DNA of 64,000 bases from Acinetobacter sp. WCHA45 (GCF_002165255.2 NZ_CP028561.1:1984001-2048000); one strand, 5' to 3'. Positions 47,584 to 57,160 are shown, counted from the first letter of the stretch. Notes: generated from the letters alone by a model not told the origin. Program-made: numbers and translations.

Positions 47584-49227
47584 TTATGGGTTAGAACATG
47601 TCGCTAACATGTCATTTTTAGGGTCAATCACCTTAGTTTTGACATCAAGTAAACTTAACATCGTTGGAAACAAATTGTCTTGACTCAATTCACTCTTATT
47701 TTGCTTCGCTAAACATTTCATTTGTTCTGGAGCTTGTTTTTTCCAAAGATCAGAGAACCACATCAACATTGGAACATGGGTTTGTTGAGTCGGGGCAATT
47801 GCATATGGCGCTCCATGTAAATACATGCCACTTTCACCTGTTGATTCACCGTGATCCGATAAATACCACAAGCCTGCTTCGTGCTGTGTTTGACCTTTTA
47901 ACGTTTCAATCAATGAGTCCAAAACATAATCCGTATAAAGCAAGGTATTATCATAACTATTAATCAGTGCATCTTGACTACAACCTTGAATCGCATTGGT
48001 ATCACAGGTTGGTTTAAAAACTTTAAATTCTGCTGGAATACGTTTGTAATAGGCTGGACCATGACTACCCATTTGATGTAGTACCACTAAGCGTGGACGC
48101 GTATCATCTTTAGGAATTGTTGCAAGATAAGCTTTCAGGCTATCAATTAAAATATCATCAAAACACTCTTCATCTTTACACCATTTCTTTTGAATTGGCT
48201 CTGGAATCTTAAATTGTTCAACTCGATCACAAGTTCCCTTACAACCAGAATTATTATCAATCCATGTCACTTGATAACCTGCACGTTTTGCAATATCGAG
48301 TAGACCTTCACGATGGCTTGCAAGCCCTTCATCATAATCTTTACGAGGCATACCAGAGAACATACATGGCAATGAAACAGCCGTTGCTGTACCACATGAA
48401 CTTACTTGAGAGAAGTTAATAATGTCTTGCTTTGATAATTTCGGGTTAGTATTTTTCGCATAACCATTTAAAGAAAAGTTTTCAGCACGAGCTGTCTCAC
48501 CTACCACCAAAACCATCAATTTCGGACGAGCAGAATTTTCTTTTACAAGTTTTGCATCAGTCCCATAAGTGACCAATGGTAAATTTTCTTTAGGCGCTTT
48601 CTTTTTATAATAAGACACAAAAGAAGCAATCATATTTTGTGGAGAGATCATTCCTTTTAAATCACGGTTTTCACGGAAGATTGCCGCAAAATCCACGTAA
48701 AACACGAACAATAACCCACCCACCATCGCTAGTGATACAATCGTCGCCATGACCTTTTTCAACAACTGCTTCAAGATCGGTTCAGATTTCAGTTTTACGA
48801 TCAATATAGCAATAATCGGTAATACGGTCATGCCCAGTGTCCAAGTGACCAAATGTATCGACCACGTATCTCTTGCTTCAGCGATATCTGTTTGCATCAA
48901 ATTCTGAATCTGATCTGAAGTGATTAACACCCCTAATGTGCTGACAGCATATGAAGCAAATCCACCAATAAATACCATGGCGATTGCAACAGGCTTCGCT
49001 GTCCATTTCCAGTTCAAAAATTGAAAAAGAAAGAAATATGCTGAGATAACGACTACAGCTGAAGCGGCTACGAATAACCCTGCTTTAATACCTGTATAAG
49101 GTGTAAGCGACTGAAGCTTTTCATAAAAGGCAAAATTTAAGAAAAGTCCTAACCAAATTGAAAGCAATAGGTTAAACGTGAGTAGCGAAATAGGCTTTGC
49201 CCTTAGTTTTTTCAGCAGCATAGTCAT
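47584..49227 (-). CDS. pmrC: Lipid A phosphoethanolamine transferase PmrC/EptA
   Basis: 547 residues. Five N-terminal membrane helices (about 1-190), then the periplasmic alkaline-phosphatase-fold domain with MVLVVGETARAENFSLNGY, the nucleophile Thr in the SCGTATAVSLPCMF region (about 285-298) and HGES near the end. Adds phosphoethanolamine to lipid A phosphates, lowering polymyxin binding. First gene of pmrCAB. Starts are crowded: GTG 49233, ATG 49227 and ATG 49221 are all in frame with no strong ribosome binding site. Confidence 0.93.
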   Translation of the reverse strand: MTMLLKKLRAKPISLLTFNLLLSIWLGLFLNFAFYEKLQSLTPYTGIKAGLFVAASAVVVISAYFFLFQFLNWKWTAKPVAIAMVFIGGFASYAVSTLGVLITSDQIQNLMQTDIAEARDTWSIHLVTWTLGMTVLPIIAILIVKLKSEPILKQLLKKVMATIVSLAMVGGLLFVFYVDFAAIFRENRDLKGMISPQNMIASFVSYYKKKAPKENLPLVTYGTDAKLVKENSARPKLMVLVVGETARAENFSLNGYAKNTNPKLSKQDIINFSQVSSCGTATAVSLPCMFSGMPRKDYDEGLASHREGLLDIAKRAGYQVTWIDNNSGCKGTCDRVEQFKIPEPIQKKWCKDEECFDDILIDSLKAYLATIPKDDTRPRLVVLHQMGSHGPAYYKRIPAEFKVFKPTCDTNAIQGCSQDALINSYDNTLLYTDYVLDSLIETLKGQTQHEAGLWYLSDHGESTGESGMYLHGAPYAIAPTQQTHVPMLMWFSDLWKKQAPEQMKCLAKQNKSELSQDNLFPTMLSLLDVKTKVIDPKNDMLATCSNP

Positions 49228-49281
49228 CGTCACAATAGATAGAAATGATAATTTTGGGTGACATTAAAATAGGAGCTGAAA

Positions 49282-49298
49282 CTTAAAAATGACTTAAA
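49282..49298 (-). promoter_or_regulatory. PmrA box upstream of pmrC
   Basis: On the minus strand TTTAAG-TCATT-TTTAAG, two direct half-sites spaced five bases apart, matching the PmrA consensus HTTAAD-N5-HTTAAD. It lies about 55 bases before the pmrC start, so pmrCAB is probably autoactivated. Confidence 0.75.
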
Positions 49299-49378
49299 TG
49301 ATTAATTTTTCAGCAACCAATTTTAATAAATTTTATCTATATTATTATTTTTTTCAAAAAATTTAAAACAATAATTGA

Positions 49379-49397
49379 GTTAACAATAATCATTTTC
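49379..49397. promoter_or_regulatory. Possible Fur-box-like sequence
   Basis: GTTAACAATAATCATTTTC matches the 19-bp Fur consensus at 15 positions by eye. It lies about 150 bases upstream of pmrC in an AT-rich stretch, which makes chance matches likely. Confidence 0.3.
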
Positions 49398-49441
49398 AAT
49401 ATTCATATATTATTTAAATCTTAATAATTCATTCAAATAAT

Positions 49442-49479
49442 AAAAAAGCACTCAAAACAAATAACTTTTGAGTGCTTTG
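49442..49479 (-). terminator. Rho-independent terminator of the porin gene
   Basis: On the minus strand AAAGCACTCAAAA / TTTTGAGTGCTTT stem with an eight-base loop, ending in a T run. Confidence 0.9.
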
Positions 49480-49491
49480 GGAAAGATAAGA

Positions 49492-50622
49492 TTAGAATTT
49501 GAATTCTAATCCTAGGCCACCTACAGGTTGCTTGTCTTTTTTATCCGCTTGCTCAAGCGTTAAATAGCCAGCATAACCATAGGTTTTTACTTGCTTACTA
49601 AATGCATAATCCGCACCTGCGATGACTTGTTTAGCTTTGAAGTCTGCACTGTTGTCTTTGAAACTGGTATCGTTTTGGCTGTATTGAGCTTTCACTGTCC
49701 AGTTTTTAGACTGTGGAATGTTATATTCAGCACCGACTAACCAACCTTGTGCATCATCAATATTTTTAGCTTTTGCAGCCCATTTAGTTGCATCACCCGC
49801 ATCAGCATAAGAAGTTTCTTCAACTTCTGAACTTTGATAAAGTGCTTTAAGCGCTAAACCTTCAATTGGATTTAATCGGCCAATCGCACGAACTGTATTT
49901 GCCGCAGCAAACACTGATCCGCCTGCAATTTCAGGATCAGATGCATTTAAAATACCTTTACCTAAGAACGTACTTGGGATCGCTTTGTCATAACCGAGAC
50001 CCGCAACAAAAAGTGGGTTTTCATAAGTTACCGAAGCTGACCAAGCATCACCTAAGCCCTGACCTTCAACTTTGGCACCACCACTGCTTTGCTTAATTCC
50101 AGTCGCCTCACCTGTTGCCAGTAAAGCATTAAATTTAAATGCACCATCAAGAACTTTGACTGCAGGTGACTCATAGATCACTACATTATCAATACGGTTT
50201 TCGCCAGTAAAAATCCCTGTTACATCTGCTTTGTTAGCAACATAGTTGTTGAAGGTATCTACAACACTTGAGAGTTGCTTGACTGGTGTGTCATGTTTAC
50301 CAATTTTAACTGTACCCAACTTGCTGTCTTTTAAGCCAACAAAACGGTTACGTTGGCTCCAATCAGTGGTGTCGCCATCAGCACTTAAACCCCATTCTGC
50401 AGCATATACAGCGCTTAAACGATCAGTGAGTTTTTCATCGCCTTTAATCCCAATGAACGAATTATTTGAGCTAATTTCCCAAACATCTTTATTTCCAATC
50501 GTTGCATTTTTTTCTGGTAAATAATCAACACTGGCATCAATCTCACCATAGATTGTTGGTGCTGCGAATGTTGAAGTTGCGAGTAAACCAAGCACTGCTG
50601 CTGTTACAATTTTGATTTTCAT
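49492..50622 (-). CDS. Gram-negative general porin
   Basis: 376-residue precursor. A signal peptide ends STFAAP; the mature protein begins PTIYGEIDASVDYL, as 16-stranded trimeric porins do, and alternates amphipathic strands to a C-terminal Phe (GLGLEFKF), the BAM recognition residue. QRNRFVGLKDSKLGTVKIGKHDTP is the typical strand-hairpin-eyelet segment. It belongs to the Porin_4/OmpC-like family; substrate selectivity is unknown. Well supplied upstream with AGGA. It is followed by its own terminator, separate from pmrC. Confidence 0.88.
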   Translation of the reverse strand: MKIKIVTAAVLGLLATSTFAAPTIYGEIDASVDYLPEKNATIGNKDVWEISSNNSFIGIKGDEKLTDRLSAVYAAEWGLSADGDTTDWSQRNRFVGLKDSKLGTVKIGKHDTPVKQLSSVVDTFNNYVANKADVTGIFTGENRIDNVVIYESPAVKVLDGAFKFNALLATGEATGIKQSSGGAKVEGQGLGDAWSASVTYENPLFVAGLGYDKAIPSTFLGKGILNASDPEIAGGSVFAAANTVRAIGRLNPIEGLALKALYQSSEVEETSYADAGDATKWAAKAKNIDDAQGWLVGAEYNIPQSKNWTVKAQYSQNDTSFKDNSADFKAKQVIAGADYAFSKQVKTYGYAGYLTLEQADKKDKQPVGGLGLEFKF

Positions 50623-50958
50623 TGTTTACGTCCTAGCTAAATTTGTAACAAATCCTACACATTAACTTTATATGACAAAACGATTAAAATATTATTTATT
50701 TATTCTATTTTCGACTAAAGTTTAATTTTTACACACATCAATTACATTTTATGAATTTTATAAAAAATTGTTTTTTATTAATAAATTTCAATGAATTAAA
50801 TAATATTATTAAAAACACTATTCCATGAAAAATACTTATACGCAATCACGAGACTTTGAGTTAAAACAATAAGCTTTGCGAATGAAGCAATATAAAAATT
50901 ATCCTTTATATTTCAAAATTAAGAAATATTAAAAGAAATTTGTAATAAAAATTTGTTT
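50623..50958. other. AT-rich gene-free region upstream of the porin gene
   Basis: 336 bases with many A/T runs and no credible ORF. It presumably holds the porin promoter (leftward); I saw no convincing consensus boxes, terminators or repeats. Confidence 0.5.
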
Positions 50959-52206
50959 TCATCTTGTATTTTCTTTCCAATAGAACATCGGGAATAGACA
51001 CAAAATAGCAACCATACAAATCAAGCATAAGTAACGATAATACCCAATTGCATCAGCCAAAATTCCACTTCCTAAATAGAGTAAACCACTCATCGTAGCC
51101 ATAATCGATACCTGAAAAGTAAAATCTGTACCTGCAAATGCTTTGCGACTGTACTGCATAATCAAAGTTAAGATGACCACCAATAACATTGCTGAACATG
51201 CATCTTCAAATGCATTGACGATATATAACCAAAATGGCGTAATCTGCTGATTAGTTTCATAGCCATAAGCAATGCCCGTATAAGCAACTAAACTGATGAT
51301 CTTCAGGATTGAGAAAGTAATTAAGCATTGTATTCTGGAAAAATGTTTCAATAAAAGCCCTGCAACACCTGCTCCCACCAGCGCTGCCATAGCACCAAAT
51401 ATGGTGATAAAAACACCTATTTGGGTGTAATTTAGGCCCATATCTACCATCAAAGGTTTTAATACTGGTCCTGCCAAACCATCAGCAACTTTAAAACTCA
51501 ATAAGACCATCAACCACGTTTTTAACTCTTGAGAAGATGTAAAATACGTAAGATATTTTTTAATTGATCGGCTAAATGAAATCGAAGAAGTTGTCTGCGT
51601 GCTATTTGTGAAATGATGCCTAGGCTCTCGATAAAACAAAATAGGTAGGGTATTCAAAAAGACCAACATGGCTAAAATAAGAAATGTCTTTTGCCAATTT
51701 AACCAATCTAAACACCAAAGCACTGCTCCACCACCAACAATAAATCCTAAGCGTGAACCAATCACTTGAAAAGTATTACCCCAATGCTGTTGATCCTGTT
51801 TGAGTAAATTGACAGCTAAAGCATCTGTGGCAATATCTTGTGTCGCACCAGTAAAATTCATCAAAAAAAGTAAGACAAAGAAAATAAATAAATAACTCGG
51901 TTGATCAAGTGCTTGAATAGGGAAAAATGACAAAATAACCAAAATAAAAACACTGGATAATTGCGTCGGAATAATCCAGCTACGGTAATGCCCTAAACGA
52001 GAAAGTGCAAAACGATCAACATACGTCGCCCAAAAGATTTTGATCGACCAAGGCAGCATCAGTAAACCAAAACCACCGATATGTGCTAAAGAGACACCTT
52101 GTGCCCTTAAAATTACGGGTAAGGCATGGGTCATGAAACCTACAGGTAATCCCTGTGCCCAATATAAAGAAAACAATAAAATGTAAATCTGTCGAAGATT
52201 AAGCAT
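50959..52206 (-). CDS. MFS transporter, AmpG/RhtX/FptX-like
   Basis: 415 residues, twelve membrane segments. The N-terminus LFSLYWAQGLPVGFMTHALPVILRAQGVS and the FTGATQDIATDALAV motif with its Asp-Ala pair are shared by AmpG muropeptide permeases and RhtX/FptX siderophore-uptake permeases. The protein is as short as FptX and lacks AmpG's C-terminal extension. No siderophore gene or Fur box lies next to it, so I do not choose between the two. Start: ATG 52206. Divergent from the PlsC-like gene. Confidence 0.78.
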   Translation of the reverse strand: MLNLRQIYILLFSLYWAQGLPVGFMTHALPVILRAQGVSLAHIGGFGLLMLPWSIKIFWATYVDRFALSRLGHYRSWIIPTQLSSVFILVILSFFPIQALDQPSYLFIFFVLLFLMNFTGATQDIATDALAVNLLKQDQQHWGNTFQVIGSRLGFIVGGGAVLWCLDWLNWQKTFLILAMLVFLNTLPILFYREPRHHFTNSTQTTSSISFSRSIKKYLTYFTSSQELKTWLMVLLSFKVADGLAGPVLKPLMVDMGLNYTQIGVFITIFGAMAALVGAGVAGLLLKHFSRIQCLITFSILKIISLVAYTGIAYGYETNQQITPFWLYIVNAFEDACSAMLLVVILTLIMQYSRKAFAGTDFTFQVSIMATMSGLLYLGSGILADAIGYYRYLCLICMVAILCLFPMFYWKENTR

Positions 52207-52350
52207 TTACAGTTTTCCAGAGTAACAAAAGAGAGAACTCAAGTATCCAATCCTTTCATTGATCTGGCAATAAAATCTTAGTTTTTGCCAATGCTAGACC
52301 ATTCATGAGCGTTTAACATAAATTGTAGTTATCATCGTATTTACAGATTT

Positions 52351-52977
52351 ATGCCACAATATTTTCCTGACTTACCTCCGTTAGTGCCGCAACGTGGAAC
52401 GGCTTTCAGTCGTACTTTGTGTAGAAAACTGTTTTTAGGACAAGGTTGGACTGTGGTTGGAGAAATTCCAAACTTACCCAAAGCAGTTGCGATTATTTCT
52501 CCACACACTTCAAATATTGATGGTTGGTATGGTTTCTTGGCAATTGGAGGGCTCGGTTTAAAAATTACAGTTTTGGGAAAAGATACTTTATTTAAACCAC
52601 CTTTTAAGTCAATTTTAGATTGGGCAGGACTCATTCCTGTTCATCGTGACAGCACCAATGGCCTCACTGAGCAAGTGGTTGCGACTATTCACAAATATGA
52701 CAAAATTTGGGTTGGCATGGCGCCCGAGGGAACACGAAAAAAAGCTGAAAAAATAAAAAGTGGCTTTTATCATATAGCTCATGCAGCAGGAATACCCATA
52801 GTGATGTTTGCTTTCGACTACGATCGCAAAACCATTTACAGCTTAGGAGCATTTACACCAACAGGTCACTATCAAAATGACCTTGAACAGATTATGCAGC
52901 GTTATGTTGGTCATTTTTCTCCAAAGAATCCTGCTTGGCTGGCAGAACCATTACAAAAACTAGTGAAAAAGGACTAG
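52351..52977 (+). CDS. PlsC-like 1-acyl-glycerol-phosphate acyltransferase
   Basis: 208 residues, no signal peptide. The acyltransferase motif I is IISPHTSNIDGW (HxxxxD), motif III is MAPEGTRKK (EGTR), and VFAFDYDR with PV-like substrate motif lies between them and the C-terminus. The family acylates lysophosphatidate or related lipids at the cytoplasmic face. Short members like this one are often called 'lysophospholipid acyltransferase family'. Start: ATG 52351. The gene for a patatin lipoprotein follows in the same direction. Confidence 0.82.
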   Translation: MPQYFPDLPPLVPQRGTAFSRTLCRKLFLGQGWTVVGEIPNLPKAVAIISPHTSNIDGWYGFLAIGGLGLKITVLGKDTLFKPPFKSILDWAGLIPVHRDSTNGLTEQVVATIHKYDKIWVGMAPEGTRKKAEKIKSGFYHIAHAAGIPIVMFAFDYDRKTIYSLGAFTPTGHYQNDLEQIMQRYVGHFSPKNPAWLAEPLQKLVKKD

Positions 52978-53039
52978 AAAATTAGGGGTAAATCTGCTCT
53001 GATGTGCCCATCTTTTTGTCTATTTTATCTCCACTTCAT

Positions 53040-53957
53040 ATGAAAATTGCTCGACTGTCTTGCTTGGCTTTATTCAGCTTAGCTTTATTTGGTTGTGATC
53101 AAACTGTAAAAAATGCTCCCCCTACGACTTCGATTAAAGCTCGTGAACCTGTTATCGCTTTGGCTTTAGGTGGAGGTGGTGCAAAAGGTTTTGCGCATAT
53201 TGGCGTCATTAAAGTTTTAGAATCTCATGGTATTAAAGCTAAGATTGTCACTGGAACAAGTGCAGGTAGCTTTGTTGGAAGTATTTATGCAAGTGGGCAA
53301 ACCCCTTATCAAATGCAAAATCTCGCATTAAAACTTCAAGAATCTGATTTGCGTGATCTTACCATCAATAGCCAAGGCATTATCCTTGGGCAAAAACTGC
53401 AAAACTATGTCAATACGCAAGTTGGTAACAAACCAATTGAAAAATTTCCAATTCGCTTTGCGGCGGTTGCCACTCGTTTAGACAATGGTAAAAAAGCTGA
53501 GTTTATTAAAGGAAATGCAGGTCAAGCCGTACGAGCCTCTTGCAGTATTCCTAACGTCTTTGTTCCATCTGTGATTGGTAATACCAAATATGTAGATGGT
53601 GGTTTAGTCAGTCCTATTCCTGTGAAAACTGCGAAAGATATGGGTGCTGATATTGTGATTGCAGTCGATATATCTGCGCGTCCAACAGGTGATAAACCAT
53701 TAAGTATGTGGGGTTTATTGGATCAAACAATTAATATTATGGGACAACAAAGTATTAATGAAGAATTGAGCCAAGCAAATGTTGTAATTCAACCGAAAGT
53801 CGGTCATTTGGGTGTACTTGATCTGAAATCGAGTAATCAAGCAATTTTAGAAGGTGAAAAATCGGCTCAAGCGAAAATTACATCAATCCAAAATGCAATT
53901 GCAACATTTAAGAAATCTCCTGCTGCATTTAAACCTGCACCAAAAGCTAAATTCTAA
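53040..53957 (+). CDS. Patatin-like phospholipase, lipoprotein
   Basis: 305 residues. Lipobox ALFGC after a short hydrophobic signal, so it is anchored in the envelope. Patatin signatures: the oxyanion loop LGGGGAKGFAHIG (about 45-57), the nucleophile Ser in GTSAGS (about 80) and the catalytic Asp in VDGGLVSPIPVKTAKDMGADIVIAVDIS. It should hydrolyse acyl chains from phospholipids. It lies 62 bases after the PlsC-like gene. Start: ATG 53040; the earlier frame start at 53004 is not preceded by a binding site. Confidence 0.86.
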   Translation: MKIARLSCLALFSLALFGCDQTVKNAPPTTSIKAREPVIALALGGGGAKGFAHIGVIKVLESHGIKAKIVTGTSAGSFVGSIYASGQTPYQMQNLALKLQESDLRDLTINSQGIILGQKLQNYVNTQVGNKPIEKFPIRFAAVATRLDNGKKAEFIKGNAGQAVRASCSIPNVFVPSVIGNTKYVDGGLVSPIPVKTAKDMGADIVIAVDISARPTGDKPLSMWGLLDQTINIMGQQSINEELSQANVVIQPKVGHLGVLDLKSSNQAILEGEKSAQAKITSIQNAIATFKKSPAAFKPAPKAKF

Positions 53958-54110
53958 TCATTATCTTCAGGGGCTGCTGCTATTTTATAATAATCATCAG
54001 CCCCAATATCTAAAAAAACAATCTTTTTATATTCATAAACATAATGATCTGCTACAGTGCCAAAGTGAATGTTTTTTCACCTAACTCAGTTTAATGATGC
54101 GAGCAAATCT

Positions 54111-54572
54111 ATGGAGTTTGTAGTTGAACCTTGGCACTGGTTTGTATTAGGAATTTTGCTGATCCTTTCAGAGTTGATTTTGACCGCTTTTGCTGCGTTA
54201 TGGTTTGGCGTAGCCGCAATTATGGTCTGCATTTTACTATGGCTTTTCCCAATGATGGGCTTTACCACCCAAGTGGTCACATGGGGAATTTTATCCATTT
54301 TATGTACGATTCTTTGGTTTAAGTTTATCAAACCACTTTCAATTGATAAAACTAAAGCAGGTCTAGCACGTGAATCAACAATAGGTCAAGTGGGTATGGT
54401 GATTAAAACTGGACTTGATCATGGACAAATCGTCGTACGCTTTCCCATGCCCCTTTTAGGTTCTGATGAATGGAATTGCCGTTCTACAGCTCCAGTACAA
54501 GTTGGTGATCGTGTCCGAGTAATTGACATTTTAGGTAATGATTTAGTCGTTCAACCACACAGCAACTCATAA
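54111..54572 (+). CDS. NfeD family membrane protein
   Basis: 153 residues: two to three N-terminal membrane helices (PWHWFVLGILLILSELILTAFAAL...), then a small OB-like beta domain (GQVGMVIKTGLDHGQIVVRFP...RVRVIDILGNDLVV). Short NfeD proteins partner with SPFH proteins such as the product of the next gene, 18 bases downstream. Start: ATG 54111; the start at 54069 would add 14 residues without support. Confidence 0.88.
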   Translation: MEFVVEPWHWFVLGILLILSELILTAFAALWFGVAAIMVCILLWLFPMMGFTTQVVTWGILSILCTILWFKFIKPLSIDKTKAGLARESTIGQVGMVIKTGLDHGQIVVRFPMPLLGSDEWNCRSTAPVQVGDRVRVIDILGNDLVVQPHSNS

Positions 54573-54590
54573 ACATAAAGAGGGTTTCCA

Positions 54591-55442
54591 ATGTCTGTCG
54601 GTAATATTGTTGTCTTAGCACTTTTAGCTTTTATTGGCATAACTATTTTTAAAGGGGTGCGTATTGTTCCTCAAGGGTATAAATGGATTGTACAACGTCT
54701 AGGTAAATACCATACCACCCTAAACCCGGGTCTGAACTTTGTTATTCCCTATATCGATGAAGTGGCATATAAAATTACAACTAAAGATATTGTGTTAGAT
54801 ATTCCATCACAAGAAGTGATTACTCGAGACAATGCTGTTTTGGTGATGAATGCAGTCGCTTATATCAATCTAACAACTCCAGAAAAAGCCGTGTATGGAA
54901 TTGAAAATTATACGTGGGCGATTCAAAACCTAGTGCAAACTTCATTACGTTCGATTGTCGGCGAAATGGATTTAGATGATGCTTTATCATCTCGTGATCA
55001 CATTAAGGCAAAATTAAAAGCTGCCATTTCTGATGACATTTCAGATTGGGGCATCACCCTTAAAACAGTTGAAATTCAAGATATTCAACCATCACATACC
55101 ATGCAAGCTGCGATGGAAGCACAAGCAGCGGCTGAACGTCAACGTCGTGCAACGGTGACGAAAGCAGATGGTGAAAAACAAGCTGCGATTTTAGAGGCAG
55201 ATGGTCGTTTAGAAGCTTCCCGTCGTGATGCAGAAGCTCAGGTAGTCCTTGCAGAATCTTCACAACGCGCAATTGAAATGATCACCACTGCTGTAGGTGA
55301 TAAAGAAATTCCTGTTGCTTATTTATTGGGTGAGCAATATGTGAAAGCAATGCAGGATCTATCTAAATCAAGCAATGCAAAAACTGTGGTACTCCCATCG
55401 GATGTACTTAATGCTATCCGTGGAATTATGGGGAAACATTAA
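54591..55442 (+). CDS. qmcA: SPFH/stomatin-like protein (QmcA type)
   Basis: 283 residues: N-terminal membrane anchor (IVVLALLAFIGITIF), then the SPFH domain (VPQGYKWIVQRLGKYHTTLNPGLNFVIPYID ... EVITRDNAVLVMNAV), then a helical coiled coil (AAMEAQAAAERQRRATVTKADGEKQAA). Organises membrane microdomains and regulates membrane proteases, by analogy. It is translationally close to nfeD, with AGAGGG before the ATG. Identification of family is secure; the exact role is not. Confidence 0.9.
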   Translation: MSVGNIVVLALLAFIGITIFKGVRIVPQGYKWIVQRLGKYHTTLNPGLNFVIPYIDEVAYKITTKDIVLDIPSQEVITRDNAVLVMNAVAYINLTTPEKAVYGIENYTWAIQNLVQTSLRSIVGEMDLDDALSSRDHIKAKLKAAISDDISDWGITLKTVEIQDIQPSHTMQAAMEAQAAAERQRRATVTKADGEKQAAILEADGRLEASRRDAEAQVVLAESSQRAIEMITTAVGDKEIPVAYLLGEQYVKAMQDLSKSSNAKTVVLPSDVLNAIRGIMGKH

Positions 55443-55507
55443 TTTTAATAACTCAAATGTGTTACTGTTTGTAGTAGCACATTTGATCACATGAGAATTT
55501 TAAGCTC

Positions 55508-55792
55508 ATGATTTATATTATAGGTTTAATCCTAAGTTTCATTTATTGTGGGCAACTTTTATCCTCAGAAATACAGTCTCGTAATACTTTTCATATGAAA
55601 AATGGTGACAAACCAAATGCATTTGTTACCATTTTTCCAGCTATTCCCTTTTTCCAAATTATATTTTTAATAATCTGTTGGCTATTAAATTATTTTTTCC
55701 ATCCAATTGCGATCAAAGTTTTATGTACCTTATTTATCTTCCAATTCATTTTTTGGGTTATCAATTTTAAAAGAAATCAAAAGAAAGAATAA
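55508..55792 (+). CDS. Small membrane protein, unknown
   Basis: 94 residues, two or three hydrophobic segments (about 3-20, 45-66, 68-84) with a basic C-terminus (NFKRNQKKE). I recognise no family. It is 65 bases after qmcA, in the same direction, and may belong to that operon. The amino-acid pattern is protein-like and the codon choice resembles its neighbours. Confidence 0.6.
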   Translation: MIYIIGLILSFIYCGQLLSSEIQSRNTFHMKNGDKPNAFVTIFPAIPFFQIIFLIICWLLNYFFHPIAIKVLCTLFIFQFIFWVINFKRNQKKE

Positions 55793-55834
55793 AGAGTTGA
55801 GTATAACTGTACTTAAACTCATGATTTAAAAAAT

Positions 55835-56200
55835 TTATTGATTAATTAATTTACGGGTCTTAACTGGCAATTTTCCTGCCACCAAATCATAAGAATCTTT
55901 AATCAAGTCTTGCAGCAAATCTGCTGTAATTTCATCACCGCTGGCAATTGATATCCAGTGTTTCTTATTCATATGGTAACCTGCCGAAATTGAAGGATAT
56001 AGCTCTTGATATTCCAAGCTTTTCTCAGGCTTGCATTTTATGGTTACAAGTAACTTCCCTGAATATGCACCAATCAACATAAACATCTTGTCAAAAATTT
56101 TAAACACCTCACAATCTGGTCCAAAGGGTTGGGACTGGATTGAAAAAGCAAGTTCTTGTCCATACTCGAGTGCAAGTTGTTGTAATTGATCGTCCTTCAT
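55835..56200 (-). CDS. MmcQ/YjbR family protein
   Basis: 121 residues. The core FKIFDKMFMLIGAYSGKLLVTIKCKPEKSLEYQELYPSISAGYHMNKKHWISI is the CyaY-like fold of MmcQ/YjbR proteins, a family with suggested DNA-binding or chaperone roles but no firm function. Single gene, 48 bases from ispA on the same strand and downstream of it, so possibly its operon partner. Confidence 0.85.
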   Translation of the reverse strand: MKDDQLQQLALEYGQELAFSIQSQPFGPDCEVFKIFDKMFMLIGAYSGKLLVTIKCKPEKSLEYQELYPSISAGYHMNKKHWISIASGDEITADLLQDLIKDSYDLVAGKLPVKTRKLINQ

Positions 56201-56248
56201 AAAACCGTATCCTATTTTATTTCTTATCGTTTATGGTCTTGGCTTAGA

Positions 56249-57160
56249 TCAATTTTGGCGTGCTAACAAGAATTGAGAAATTTCAACAAGTTCTTTAGCA
56301 TCATCCCCGAAATATGCTAATGCTTCAAAAGCTTGATCATGTAAAGTTTGAGCATAAGCCTGAGCTTGAGCCAATCCCATCAATGCAGGATAAGTAGATT
56401 TTTGCACTTGCTCATCTTTGCCCGCAGTTTTACCTAAAATTTCAGTACTCGCGGTAATATCCAAAATGTCATCTTGTACTTGAAAAGCTAAACCAATGCT
56501 TTGCCCAAATTGGCGTAGTTTAGGAATTGCTTGATCTGTCCCAGTAAAGATAGTCACTGCACCCATCATGATCGCAGCTTGAATCAATGCACCCGTTTTA
56601 TTACGGTGAATATTTTCTAATTCAGTTTGATCAACTTGTTTACCTTCAGCTTGTAAATCAAGCACCTGTCCGCAAACCATTTTAGAGCTTGCTGTCGCCA
56701 AAATCTGCATTTGTTTTAAGACAATGGCTGCATCTGTACCTTGACCTTGTTCATCAAACAAACGGCTGCCCAATATCTCAAATGCCATGGACTGTAAAAT
56801 ATCACCTGCCAATAGTGCAGTATCTTCACCAAATGCCACATGGCAAGTTGGTTGACCTCGACGTAACAAATCATTATCCATACACGGCAAATCATCATGT
56901 GCTAAGGAATAACAATGTATTAACTCAATCGCAACGGCAGCACGACGGGCCGCTGCAAAATTATGATTTGGCAATAAAGCTGCTGTTGCATAACATAATG
57001 CAGGACGAACACGCTTGCCGCCCAACATTACTGCATGATGAACGGCTGACTTTAAAGGTTCAGGAATAGAAAATGCAGCCAATGCTGTCAATAAATCTTG
57101 TTGAATACGTTGTTGAGATTGTTGTAAAACATCCGCATTAACTTGAGAAATAGATGACAC
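56249..57160 (-). CDS. ispA: Farnesyl diphosphate synthase (IspA type)
   Basis: 303 residues. Short-chain trans-prenyl synthase combining DMAPP and IPP to FPP. The first Asp-rich motif is HDDLPCMDND (with the two extra residues typical of bacterial FPP synthases), GGKRVRPALCYATA precedes it, and FQVQDDILDI is the second. Start: GTG 57160 with GAGG five bases upstream; the TTG at 57193 would add 11 residues with no site. Together with ispB it feeds quinone and undecaprenyl synthesis. Confidence 0.93.
   Translation of the reverse strand: MSSISQVNADVLQQSQQRIQQDLLTALAAFSIPEPLKSAVHHAVMLGGKRVRPALCYATAALLPNHNFAAARRAAVAIELIHCYSLAHDDLPCMDNDLLRRGQPTCHVAFGEDTALLAGDILQSMAFEILGSRLFDEQGQGTDAAIVLKQMQILATASSKMVCGQVLDLQAEGKQVDQTELENIHRNKTGALIQAAIMMGAVTIFTGTDQAIPKLRQFGQSIGLAFQVQDDILDITASTEILGKTAGKDEQVQKSTYPALMGLAQAQAYAQTLHDQAFEALAYFGDDAKELVEISQFLLARQN

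Noticed and set aside
50959..52350. Fur-regulated siderophore uptake gene
   Set aside because: No Fur box or siderophore genes were seen near the AmpG/RhtX-like gene, so iron uptake is not supported beyond family resemblance.
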